Shown in pieces: positions 29,434-39,038 of a stretch of DNA of 40,292 bases. The position numbers and the translations under genes were made by a program. The stretch is from Bremia lactucae (taxonomy: Eukaryota; Oomycota; Peronosporomycetes; Peronosporales; Peronosporaceae): assembly GCF_004359215.1 (NCBI RefSeq), contig NC_090613.1, forward strand, positions 4,131,637-4,171,928, written 5' to 3'. Every line of letters starts with the position of its first letter. Position 1 is the stretch's first letter. The notes beneath the pieces were generated by a model. The model was not told the origin of the DNA. It ran no database searches and worked only from the letters and a program-made list of their open reading frames with translations.

Positions 29434-31599
29434 CTATGACGCCATTGAAGCATCGGCAATCAAAAAAGGTTGCGTCCCAGCCACTTTTCCTTGACCATTT
29501 TGCAATTTCAAGCCACATCCGCTTGCAGTCGCTTCTTGCAGCATCGCTTCCGCCAAATTTCGACCAATCAAGCTTTCGACGCGCTCTTTCAAGTGTTGAT
29601 TGGCGCTTACCTGATAAAATTCGTGACGGTCAAATGCGCGGTCCAATTGCTGCAAATAAGTCAAAAGCGAGTACAAGTGTCGCGACTCAAACACCGTCGG
29701 AGACTCTTTCAATAAGCGCTCTGTCTGTTGCAGAATTTGCGATCGAAGCACCTTTGGAGCGTCATTCGAACGTAATAGCCAATCCAAACGCTTTGCAGCT
29801 TCCAACGCGACAAATCGAAGCTGTTTGCAATCAGCTTGATGCTTTTCCTGGTCATCCAAAGACGCATCTTTTTCCAATACTTGTCGTAACGACTCCAAAT
29901 CGTCTTGAATTAATACCAATTCACGGTATTTCACCACCCACGCCAATTTTCGAGGATGCACAAGATCAGATCGAGTCTCCAAGAACTGCACAGCTTCGTG
30001 CAACGGCGTCAGTGCGTGTCTGTCGTCACACTCTTTTAATAGCACATCACAGAGAGCATCGATTTCATCGAAATGGTGGCCACGCAACAGCCAAGAAATC
30101 GCGGCTGCGTACATCTTTTTACCGTGACACTCTTCCGCTCGATGACGCATAATCTCTCGCTGCGTGCGTGCTAAAAAAGCTTTTCCATGACAGTATTCCA
30201 AAAGTCGCTCAGTCTTAAAATCCGTCTCCAAAGGTTCACGAGCCAACGTAGATCGAATCGCTTGAGCTCCATACTGAGGACAGCATTCATAGTATCGGAC
30301 TGCAACTTGCCACATACCACAGCTTGCTCCAATGTCCATGGCATATTGCAAGACAAAACGCTCGTATAATGTACAATCGCCTTCTGGCATAATTTCAAGC
30401 GGAACAATCACGTGATTTCGTTGCAATAAGTCTGCTAAATGGGCCGCCATCCACGAAAACCCCAATGCAATAATATCTTGCAATGCACTTTGAATATCAT
30501 ACTGCAGAATCGCCAATACAATACACTCAAAGTTCCCCATTTGTATCGTCTCGTTGCTATGCTTTACACGAAAACAATTTGCCATAAGAAATTCAAAACG
30601 ATGAGCAATCGTCTTGGGTTCATCGAGAAACAATCGCGCCATCATGAGTTCATACCACGTTTCCGCACATTGATTCAAGACGTTTTCATTTGCACTTAAG
30701 ATCTCTACAAGTGTTTTGAGTCCTGCGTTTGTCTTGATAAAACTATCGTTATAAAGCAAATACTGGCACGCAGTATGCCAATGGCTCCACTCGGCACGAT
30801 CAGCTGAGTTCCAGCTCGTATCCGCTCTTCCAGGCATTGTAAGTAGCAATTTTTGCAACGCATGAAACGCTGTCAGTGTCGATGTACCCGTTGATGACAT
30901 AGCGTGTCTCAATTCGAGAGACTTGTAGCTTGAATGTGAGGCTAAAAGACTCCAAGCACTAGCACCATTCCCTGCCATTACAAACGATTGAATCGTGCGA
31001 TAAAACACGGGATCGTCTTCGGGCGTGAGCAGTTTTTTTAGTCGCTCACTCTCCTTCTCTGTTTTTTCAATTACGGTGCTGCAATAGTGCTCCTGGAGCC
31101 ATCGTGCTAGCTCATACGCAAGCATTCGGTCCGCGCCTCGGGCGCCTTTACGGAGGAACAATAGTTCACAGAGATGCCATATTGCTAAAGACACTTTTAA
31201 CAGATCCAAGAATTCGCTCTCGTCTTCTGAACTCGCGAAATCGTTGGTCATGGATTCAAGACGATCTTCTAGTGCAAAAATGCACGTTTTCAAGGCCTCA
31301 CGATACTCGCGACTGGCGCGTGCGACATTCAAAGCACTGTGTTGTACGGTTTGCTGAATCGATACGAAAATGTCGAACGAAGCGGCCACGAGCGTGCGTA
31401 ACTCGTGCGGCATGGCATCGCCAAACTCGCGGACCGGTGGATCGGACGCAGCGACCCACTTTCGTGCACTCTTGCCCCATGCGGCGCCAGCGGTCGACTT
31501 CGCCGCTGCTGCTTGTGTCAATTGCTTTCCAAAGACAAGCTCTTTCTCTGCGAGCGGGAGCTGCTGCGTTGAGCGCAGGATCTCCCAGGCGCTGACCAT
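29434..31599 (-). CDS. NUP85: NUP85-like nucleoporin (Y-complex scaffold)
   Basis: A 721-residue, intronless, almost entirely helical protein. The order of helical segments fits Nup85, a member of the Nup107-160 (Y) complex that forms the pore scaffold: a central LLASHSSYKSLELR..LLTMP block followed by WSHWHTACQYLL (about residues 225-290), a MAAHLADLLQR segment near 385, and a C-terminal AAISWLLRGHHFDEIDALCDVLL (about 505-530) that matches the conserved end of the family. Length is near the usual 650-750. There is no signal peptide or membrane segment. The start at 31599 is the first ATG in frame, only 47 bp from the divergent gene's ATG; a CCCCAG just upstream could be a splice acceptor for a 5' UTR intron. 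The neighbour downstream is another nucleoporin. Confidence 0.75.
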   Translation of the reverse strand: MVSAWEILRSTQQLPLAEKELVFGKQLTQAAAAKSTAGAAWGKSARKWVAASDPPVREFGDAMPHELRTLVAASFDIFVSIQQTVQHSALNVARASREYREALKTCIFALEDRLESMTNDFASSEDESEFLDLLKVSLAIWHLCELLFLRKGARGADRMLAYELARWLQEHYCSTVIEKTEKESERLKKLLTPEDDPVFYRTIQSFVMAGNGASAWSLLASHSSYKSLELRHAMSSTGTSTLTAFHALQKLLLTMPGRADTSWNSADRAEWSHWHTACQYLLYNDSFIKTNAGLKTLVEILSANENVLNQCAETWYELMMARLFLDEPKTIAHRFEFLMANCFRVKHSNETIQMGNFECIVLAILQYDIQSALQDIIALGFSWMAAHLADLLQRNHVIVPLEIMPEGDCTLYERFVLQYAMDIGASCGMWQVAVRYYECCPQYGAQAIRSTLAREPLETDFKTERLLEYCHGKAFLARTQREIMRHRAEECHGKKMYAAAISWLLRGHHFDEIDALCDVLLKECDDRHALTPLHEAVQFLETRSDLVHPRKLAWVVKYRELVLIQDDLESLRQVLEKDASLDDQEKHQADCKQLRFVALEAAKRLDWLLRSNDAPKVLRSQILQQTERLLKESPTVFESRHLYSLLTYLQQLDRAFDRHEFYQVSANQHLKERVESLIGRNLAEAMLQEATASGCGLKLQNGQGKVAGTQPFLIADASMAS

Positions 31600-31646
31600 G
31601 TTTCTGGGGTATGTAAGGTAAACGTAACCGTAATTGTGTGGGTTAA
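31600..31646. promoter_or_regulatory. 47-bp divergent intergenic region (NUP85 / ELM1)
   Basis: All that separates the two start codons. No TATA box is visible. If both ATGs are right, promoter elements must overlap one or both coding regions. A later ATG for the plus-strand gene at 31704 would enlarge the gap to about 100 bp. Confidence 0.55.
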
Positions 31647-32912
31647 ATGCAGGGTTTTATTTCAAATCGCCCAGTTTGGGTGAATTTCGATGGTCGTAAC
31701 ATAATGCGTAGTTCCGTGCGGCTTGTAGTGCTCGGGAATGGCGCGCCAGGGGCTGAGAAGCAGGCAATGGCGCTGAGTCAAAGACTTTGTAAGAAGATTG
31801 CGGACGACCAACGGGCGAAGCGATCAAATGTAATCTGCTTATCCATTGAATACGTGCGTGTAAGCTTAAAAAGAGCATTCTGGCTTCCGCCGCAGCTGCA
31901 GGTATACGGCGCCAATCTCCTACGCAACCCATTCTTTGGTTACAATGACTTCGACATGAATCAATTGGTGCCAAAGGCACACGAGTCAAGCGCTCTTAAC
32001 GTCTTTATTGGTTGTGGACGGAGTACAGTCGCGCTTTGTGCCTTGCTCAAGCAGCGACAGCCTACAAGGACGTTTAACGTCCAAATACAGCACCCGCGGG
32101 TGTCTCTTGCATGGTTTGACACTGTTATTGCCCCACGACACGATTTTACTACTACAACACGTCGAGCAGACAATTTATTGCTAACCTCCGGCACGATTCA
32201 TGACATTACACCCGAGGTCCTATTGCAACATGATTCAACATGGAAAGATAATTTAAATGACAAATTACAAGGGCGACAAAAACGTGTCGTGTGGCTAGTG
32301 GGTGGACCATGTCGTGGCTTTGCGTTCACCAAGCAAGAGACAAAGCAAATGGTCGACGACTTCAGTCAAGCGCTTCCGCATGAGGACGAATTGGCAGTTC
32401 TCGTGACGTTTTCACGCCGTACTCCACGACATGTGCAGACTATACTGCAGCATGAATTAAACGCTCGGTTTGCAAATCCGGGACAATTACTGATCTTTCA
32501 AGGCACGGAAGTACAAAATCCATACGTTGCGCTGCTTGCGACGGCTAGCTTTATTGTGACGACCCCCGACTCCGTGGCCATGACTACCGAAGCCGTGGCG
32601 TCAGGGAAGCCAGTATTTACAATTGGTTTAAACTTGTGCAAGGTAACTGACTACCTATTTATGCTCTTATACTTGTAAGCGCTAGTCTGTTTACTCGTTA
32701 CATAATTGTAGGGCAAATTCCGACGTTTCCATCAACATCTACTGAGCATGAAAGCTACGGCTCCACTCACGGCTTTAAGAGCAACAACAACGCTCCAATG
32801 TCATTCTATTCAGAAGCACTCCAGTGCATCAACTGTGCTTGAAAGCGAGCTCTCTGCGATCACGGACTCAATCGTGAAGCGCATTTATCAAGCACTTCCA
32901 ACTACCAATTAA
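31647..32912 (+). CDS. ELM1/DUF1022 family protein (mitochondrial-fission ELM1-like)
   Basis: Two exons, 31647-32642 and 32712-32912, joined in phase 0 across a 69-bp GT-AG intron, give 398 residues. The fold expected for the family is a glycosyltransferase-B-like Rossmann pair. Visible family features are VVLGNGAPGAEKQAMALSQRL (residues 27-47), IGCGRSTVALCALLK, QIQHPRVSLAWFDTVIAPRHDF, VVWLVGGPCRGF, VTFSRRTP, TPDSVAMTTEAVASGKPVF and, in exon 2, GKFRRFHQHL. The plant member ELM1 recruits dynamin DRP3 to mitochondria; bacterial members are of unknown function. Cellular role here is therefore inferred. The N-terminal start is uncertain (M1 or M20). It is convergent with eIF5, with 81 bp between stops. 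Confidence 0.82.
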
Positions 32913-32993
32913 AAAACCCACCAGCATCAAAAAGCACTCGAGTGTATTCATGGACTTAACCTCCTACAAAATCAAAGACAAAGGTGCAAGTAC

Positions 32994-34313
32994 TCACGAC
33001 TCATCGTCACTCTCTTCGCTCTCTTCTTCAGCATTCGCAAGCCACTCGATAAACGGTTGCAACAACGTTTGCAATTGCCCAGCCACTTCTTCCGTCACTT
33101 CCCAGTGCGCATATTCCTTTCGAATGCCTTTTGACGCCCACGCCACGAGGCATTCTTCTTCAAGCAAATCTTGGTCATACAACAATTTCAACACAATCGG
33201 GTATGCACTTAGCAACGTCGGGTACTTTACCGCACAGAAATGTTCAGCAAGCGCAAGCAACTGATACTGCGAGTGGTGGCCTTCCATCAACTTGGCAAAT
33301 ACAGGAGCATACTTGCTCACTTGATTGCTCGTTAAAATCGCTTCCGTCAACGCTGAGCGAAAGAAAATCACAAGACGATCCGTTACTGGCAATGCCGAAT
33401 TAATCTGCTGACGACAGAGTTCGTCAAACACTTCGGGTGGCGAGGAAGACGTTGTTAAAAAGCGCTGGAGATTCGATACCGCCAAATCCAGTGCATTCTC
33501 GTCATCTACTTGGAGATTATCAAGCGTCGCCACGACTTCTTCAGCTGCTGCAGCACTCGCCATAGCAGCAGCAGCAGCAGCTTCAATCGCTTCAGCTTCA
33601 GCCGCTCGCGCTGCAACAGCTTCAGCCGATAAATCTGTATGCCACACGACTTCATCATCTTCCGATCCCAGTGGTTCCTTGTCCAAGCTCTTGTCTTTCG
33701 AATGTCGTTTCTTCTTGTCCTTCTTATCTTTCTTGTCCTTCTTCTCCTTCTTTTCCTTCTTCTTTTTCGTACCCACTTCATCTTCCGGGTCGTCCGACCC
33801 GATTTTTTTATCCTTCTTGTCTTTCTTCTTGTCCTTCTTCTTCTTCTCGTCTTTGGAACTTCGTTTTGCAGCCGTGTGTTCTTTAAAGATAAACGTCGTG
33901 AGTTTATGGTTCATATCCACGGGCTCCACGGCGCCACAGGCATAGCACTTGTGAAAAATCAATTGGCCTTTAAATTTGTACTTGGTCTCGGGCAAACGAC
34001 AGCCAGGACAGAGTACAAAGCCTTCAATGTACTTGGTTAAGTGCTGTTGCATAAGTCCAGCCTCAAACGCCCCATTCACGATCGCACGGTCTGTCTTGTC
34101 GTCGTACTTGGACTGAGCCCCGAGCTCACAACCAAAGAATTTACACACTTCGGCCGTCGAGCGATGCAAGGACGTTGCAATGTCGGCACAATTGACTACC
34201 AATGTCTTGATACCATTGCCACGGCCTTCAATCTTGGCAAGGAGGCGTGGCATCTTGTAGCGGTATTCCGGGTCCTCGACCGACTGGGTGCCAGCAATAT
34301 TCATCAACGACAT
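32994..34313 (-). CDS. EIF5: Translation initiation factor eIF5
   Basis: 439 residues. eIF5 is the GTPase-activating protein for eIF2 during start-codon recognition. The N-terminal domain carries YRYKMPRLLAKIEGRGNGIKT, FFGCELGAQ and a C4 zinc ribbon (C102, C105, C123, C126). The GAP arginine finger is expected near the N-terminus, where a family-conserved basic residue lies. Residues 150-207 are an extreme Lys/Asp run. An Ala-rich linker leads to the C-terminal W2/HEAT domain (about 270-424: FLTTSSSPPEVFDELCR, AEHFCAVKYPTLL, WASKGIRKEYAHWEVTEEVAGQ) and an acidic end. The start was set at MSLMNIAG, not at the longer upstream frame, because family members begin a few residues before the YRYKMPR block. 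A second, truncated copy lies at 36418-36914. Confidence 0.95.
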   Translation of the reverse strand: MSLMNIAGTQSVEDPEYRYKMPRLLAKIEGRGNGIKTLVVNCADIATSLHRSTAEVCKFFGCELGAQSKYDDKTDRAIVNGAFEAGLMQQHLTKYIEGFVLCPGCRLPETKYKFKGQLIFHKCYACGAVEPVDMNHKLTTFIFKEHTAAKRSSKDEKKKKDKKKDKKDKKIGSDDPEDEVGTKKKKEKKEKKDKKDKKDKKKRHSKDKSLDKEPLGSEDDEVVWHTDLSAEAVAARAAEAEAIEAAAAAAMASAAAAEEVVATLDNLQVDDENALDLAVSNLQRFLTTSSSPPEVFDELCRQQINSALPVTDRLVIFFRSALTEAILTSNQVSKYAPVFAKLMEGHHSQYQLLALAEHFCAVKYPTLLSAYPIVLKLLYDQDLLEEECLVAWASKGIRKEYAHWEVTEEVAGQLQTLLQPFIEWLANAEEESEESDDES

Positions 34314-34365
34314 TATAATGCGATACACTGGATACGAGCAATGGTTTGAGTCTTTCAAAGCACAG

Positions 34366-34638
34366 TCACGTTTTTAAAGAGAAAGAAGAATGGTGGTGGA
34401 TGGGATCCGGAGGATGACGCACGGCTTCCTGTGTCTTTCGTTTACAGGGCAACGAGCTTCGCGAATCAATGTGGTCGCACGGGATTTTCAAACGCATGCA
34501 CTGTAGGCAGTCGTTAAAGGTCGCACGGCGAAGATAGAAGTGGCTACACTGTAAGCAACTGGCGGGCGATAAAGAACAAGCACGCGGGAGTGGCGGGAAA
34601 GCAAAAGGCTCGACGCTTGCGGGCCAACGGTGTTAAAT
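34366..34638 (-). CDS. Cys-rich open frame just upstream of eIF5 (candidate exon)
   Basis: A minus-strand frame open between stops, about 90 codons, with no ATG near its start. It contains CLQC..CLQC spaced by 14 residues, then further Cys (IPCDH, LPCKRK), a pattern that could bind zinc. It ends 52 bp before the eIF5 ATG. The second copy of the duplication (36967-37239) keeps the frame open, with a synonymous and one Lys-to-Gln change. It may be an exon of a small gene, part of the eIF5 leader, or chance; no family recognised. Confidence 0.3.
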
Positions 34639-34859
34639 GGGAAGTGGCGCCACTTTGGTCGAAACCAACCGAGATGTCACGTGAGTGGACAAAATTTGAA
34701 TTAAGAAAAAAACACGACTGGATTGGTTGAAATGCAAATGATAAAGGGATGGCTGATTTGTTGACACGGTGCGAGGATATTGACCATTCAAGGGAACTTC
34801 CTTACTTTCATGCTGTTCTTTCTGCTTCAAAGCTTCATCTTCATACTAGATTGACTTGG

Positions 34860-35620
34860 CCGTCGAAAATTTAATGGGCGTGAAACCCGAAACATTGCGT
34901 TTCTCACTCCTCTTAGCTAATAAAGTATCCAGGTCGGAAGGTGGGAGGTGTTGGGTGGGTGGGTTCCACCTCTTAGCTTGGGATATTTCTTATAAAAGTA
35001 ACCGATGGACATTTTAATATGCATTTCATGAATCAGAGCTTAAGGAACGCTATTATGCAGTAACTTATTGAACTCGACGTTTCTTCAGAAGATTATCTGG
35101 TATGGTATAGTATGGATAGATTGTTGCAGTAGCAATAACGGCTTAATACAATGATAGACTGTGTTTTTGCAATTTGCAAGTTACCAAGCGAGATAAGTAA
35201 CTTTTGTCAGAAGCGCGTTCGCGCGACAGCGAGCGCAGCAATAGCTGTCCAGCTCTGTTATTGAGCGTATCGATGATATTATTCTGCAAAGACCCTTTGG
35301 CAATTCCTGGCGAAGACCTGCTTAAGCCGATTTCAATGAAGAAATATAGACGAGGATTAGGTTGTGGATCTTGATCTCTACTCAGCCGCTAGTTATGCCG
35401 TTGTATCAGTCTGGTCTACTATACTTATATGGTTTTGACACTATCGATGCAATCAACTTCCGCTACAATTCGAGGCGTAATTCAAATTGCCATAGCCACA
35501 TGCATTCTGCAGTATTTAGCAAAGGCAAAATATTGAGTGAGCTTGATAGCAAATATCCAAGCACGATCTGGCTCATTTATTTAAGAAAACGATACAGAAG
35601 TTTTATTTTATTTTACCTAT
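34860..35620. other. Non-coding flank inside the duplicated segment
   Basis: No convincing gene. A 198-bp minus frame at 34633-34830 has a DEALKQKEQHE stretch bounded by CTAG and GTAAGG, so it could be an exon of an unrecognised spliced gene. The rest is AT-rich. Confidence 0.3.
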
Positions 35621-36165
35621 CTCCAGTCAGCACTGGACGCGCGCAAAGAGAGAGACAGATAAGACTTTATTACATGTTTTGGATTAGTAGATAATTAAGT
35701 TAGTATTAAATAGATAGAAACAGAAGAACTTAATTATACTACATACAGTTTAATTTAAACACTCGAGCGGCAATCCGGCTCCTCGTGCGCATTTACTAAT
35801 AAGAAAGTAGTTTTTAGACTGATTTATATTTAATCGCATTAAATATAAATACTATTTTCACCAATCAAAAGTGTCATATCTGTAAATGACAGTAATATGT
35901 ATTGCGAGCGTATCTTTCGAAAAACATCGCGTAACGGATGACGCTAGCCGTTATCCCTCATAATGTGAATTCACCTATGTGCATCCCAGCCCCATACACA
36001 AGGGTTGGTCACAAATGTGAACCACACCCGAGTGGTGGGTCTAATTACTTTATTTAAGTAACTGACCATCCCCTTCAATAAATCAAGTGTACTTAACGGG
36101 AACTGTGCAACATTAGGGCAACTTTAGCCACTTACAGTCTTCCTCTGCACGTACTAATGTACGTC
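35621..36165 (+). repeat. 5'-truncated family A LTR in duplication copy 1
   Basis: Matches 38387-38930 of the LTR in copy 2, beginning at CCAGTCAGCACTGG. It ends near 36165 where sequence turns into an inverted LTR fragment. Confidence 0.85.
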
Positions 36166-36414
36166 CCCGTTAATTACACTTCGTGTACTTCAGGGGATGA
36201 TCAAATACTCAAGTGAAGTGATTAGACCCACCACTTGGGTGTCGTTCACATTGTGACCTGCCCTTGTGTATGTGATGCACCTGAGGGCATTCACATTACG
36301 GGGATGACGGTTAGCGTCATCTAAGAAACGAAGTATATTAGAAAAATACGCTCGCAATACATATTAGTGCATATCTACAAATATGGCGTTTATGATCGGT
36401 TAAAATAGGTCTTA
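36166..36414 (-). repeat. Inverted family A LTR fragment next to assembly gap
   Basis: The reverse complement of this stretch resembles 21355-21585 and, less closely, 35880-36130 (shared TACACAAGGG, CAAGTGGTGGGTCTAAT, AATGTGAAT blocks). It makes a diverged inverted pair with the LTR fragment before it and ends at the 3-N gap. Confidence 0.8.
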
Positions 36415-36417
36415 NNN
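36415..36417. other. Assembly gap (NNN)
   Basis: Three undetermined bases exactly at the junction between the inverted LTR piece and the second eIF5 copy. True gap size is unknown. Confidence 0.99.
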
Positions 36418-36914
36418 TTGTCTTTCTTCTTGTCCTTCTTCTTCTTCTCGTCTTTGGAACTTCGTTTTGCAGCCGTGTGTTCTTTAAAGATAAACGTCGT
36501 GAGTTTATGGTTCATATCCACGGGCTCCACGGCGCCACAGGCATAGCACTTGTGAAAAATCAATTGGCCTTTAAATTTGTACTTGGTCTCGGGCAAACGA
36601 CAGCCAGGACAGAGTACAAAGCCTTCAATGTACTTGGTTAAGTGCTGTTGCATAAGTCCAGCCTCAAACGCCCCATTCACGATCGCACGGTCTGTCTTGT
36701 CGTCGTACTTGGACTGAGCCCCGAGCTCACAACCAAAGAATTTACACACTTCGGCCGTCGAGCGATGCAAGGACGTTGCAATGTCGGCACAATTGACTAC
36801 CAATGTCTTGATACCATTGCCACGGCCTTCAATCTTGGCAAGGAGGCGTGGCATCTTGTAGCGGTATTCCGGGTCCTCGACCGACTGGGTACCAGCAATA
36901 TTCATCAACGACAT
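36418..36914 (-). pseudogene. Truncated second copy of eIF5 (N-terminal domain only)
   Basis: Encodes the first ~165 residues of eIF5, identical in protein sequence to the copy at 32994-34313 over the N-terminal domain, including all four zinc ligands, and stops at the gap inside the Lys-rich linker. Only a synonymous change is visible in the coding part. Either a recent real partial duplication or an unmerged haplotype placed in tandem by the assembler. Confidence 0.9.
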
Positions 36915-38229
36915 TATAATGCGATACACTGGATACGAGCAATGGCTTGAGTCTTTCAAAGCACAATCACGTTTTTAAAGAAAAAGAAGAATGGTGGTAG
37001 ATGGGATCCGGAGGATGACGCACGGCTTCCTGTGTCTTTCGTTTACAGGGCAACGAGCTTCGCGAATCAATGTGGTCACACGGGATTTGCAAACGCATGC
37101 ACTGTAGGCAGTCGTTAAAGGTCGCACGGCGAAGATAGAAGTGGCTACACTGTAAGCAACTGGCGGGCGATAAAGAACAAGCACGCGGGAGTGGCGGGAA
37201 AGCAAAAGGCTCGACGCTTGCGGGCCAACGGTGTTAAATGGGAAGTGGCGCCACTTTGGTCGAAACCAACCGAGATGTCACGTGAGTGGACAAAATTTGA
37301 ATTAAGAAGAAAACACGATTGGATTGGTTGAAATGCAAATGATAAAGGGATGGCTGATTTGTTGACACGGTGCGAGGATATTGACCATTCAAGAGAACTT
37401 CCTTACTTTCATGCTGTTCTTTCTGCTTCAAAGCTTCATCTTCATACTAGATTGACTTGGCCGTCGAAAATTTAATGGGCGTGAAACCCGAAACATTGCG
37501 TTTCTCACTCCTCTTAGCTAATAAAGTATCCAGGTCGGAAGGTGGGAGGTGTTGGGTGGGTGGGTTCCACCTCTTAGCTTGGGATATTTCTTATAAAAGT
37601 AACCGATGGACATTTTAATATGCATTTCATGAATCAAAGCTTAAGGAACGCTATTATGCAGTAACTTATTGAATTCGACGTTTCTTCAGGAGATTATCTG
37701 GCATGGTATAGTATGGATAGATTGTTGCAGTAGCAATAACGGCTTAATACAATGATAGACTGTGTTCTTGCAATTTGCAAGTTACCAAGCGAGATAAGTG
37801 ACTTTTGTCAGAAGCGCGTTCGCGCGACAGCGAGCGCAGCAATAGCTGTCCAGCTCTGTTATTGAGCGTATCGATGAAATTATTCTGCAAAGACCCTTTG
37901 GCCATTCCTGGCGAAGACCTGCTTAAGCCAATTTCAATGAAGAAATATAGACGAGGATTAGGTTGTGGATCTTAAATCTCTACTCAGCCGCTAATTATGC
38001 CGTTGTTTCAGTCTGGTCTACTATACTAAAAGGTTTTGACACTATCAATCAACTTCCGCTACAATTCGAGGCGTAATTCGAATTGCCATAGCCACACGCA
38101 TTCTGCAGTATTTAACAGAGGCAAAATATTGAGTGAGCTTGATAGCAAATATCCATGCACGATCTGGCTCATTTATTTAAGAAAACGATACAGAAGTTTT
38201 ATTTTATATTACCTAAATTTTGCAAGCAG

Positions 38230-38982
38230 TGTAACGGGGTGTATCGCTGCATGAAATTAATACTTAAAGATTGTTAATTAATATTTATCTAAAAGGTAGA
38301 GAATATTTGGAGAATATTACTTTACATAGTAGTATTCGGAAGGCTTTTTACATTCGTAGATATAGGCCATTATATCTACTTGCTCCGCGGTCCAGTCAGC
38401 ACTGGACGCGCGCAAAGAGAGAGAACATGTTACATGTTTTGGATTAGTATATAAATAAGTTAGTATTAAATAGATAGAAACAGAAGAGCTTAATTATACT
38501 ATATACAGTTTACTTTAAACCCTCGAGCGGCAATCCGGCTCCTCGTGCGCACTTACTAAGAAGAAAGTAGTTTTTAGACTGATTTATATTTAAACGCATT
38601 GAATATAAATACTATTTTCACCAATCAAACATGTTATCTCTGTAGATAACACTAATATGTACTGCGAGCGTATCTTTCGAAAAACATCGCGTAACGGATG
38701 ACGCTAGCCGTCATCCCTCATAATGTGAATTTACCTCTGTGCATCCCATCCCATACACAAGGGTTGGTCACAAACGTGAACCACACCCGAGTGGTGGGTC
38801 TAATTACTTTATTTAAGTAACTGACCATCCCCTTCAATAAACCAAGTGTACTTAACGGGGACTGTGTAACATTAGGGCAACTTTGGCCCGTTACAGTCTT
38901 CCTCTGCACGTACTAGTGTACGTGAAGTGACGTAAGGCACCACTCGCACTGAAGCAGTACAAGTCGGCAGTGCCCCGTTACA
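38230..38982 (+). repeat. 5' LTR, family A gypsy (753 bp form)
   Basis: TGTAACGGGG at the start and CCCCGTTACA at the end. It is followed by a two-base spacer, PBS and gag. Relative to 409-858 it contains an extra segment that itself ends in GGCCCGTTACA at about 38896, so the long form may be a composite. Confidence 0.88.
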
Positions 38983-38984
38983 CC

Positions 38985-38995
38985 TGGTAGCACTT
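38985..38995 (+). promoter_or_regulatory. Primer-binding site of family A element
   Basis: TGGTAGCACTT two bases after the LTR; identical to the family B PBS. Confidence 0.65.
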
Positions 38996-39038
38996 TATAC
39001 TCCGTCCAAGGACCACAGTTCCATCATCTAACAAGTCC

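Larger units (their letters stand above)
33817..36165. repeat. Segmental duplication, copy 1 (eIF5 5' half, flank, truncated LTR)
   Basis: It aligns to 36418 onward with an offset of 2601 bases at the eIF5 end, shifting to about 2596 near 35600 through small indels. Identity is about 98% by eye. At about 35621 this copy jumps directly into the middle of an LTR; the first ~160 bp of that LTR are missing here but present in copy 2. Confidence 0.9.
36418..38982. repeat. Segmental duplication, copy 2
   Basis: Second copy of the 33817-36165 block. It contains the complete 753-bp LTR at 38230-38982, followed here by element internal sequence. Confidence 0.9.

Noticed and set aside
29430..30152. 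240-codon plus-strand frame
   Set aside because: Entirely antisense to NUP85; no domain and no independent support.
33639..34040. Plus-strand frames rich in Phe, Leu and Ser resembling membrane segments
   Set aside because: Complement of the lysine-rich AAG/AAA run of eIF5; composition artefact.
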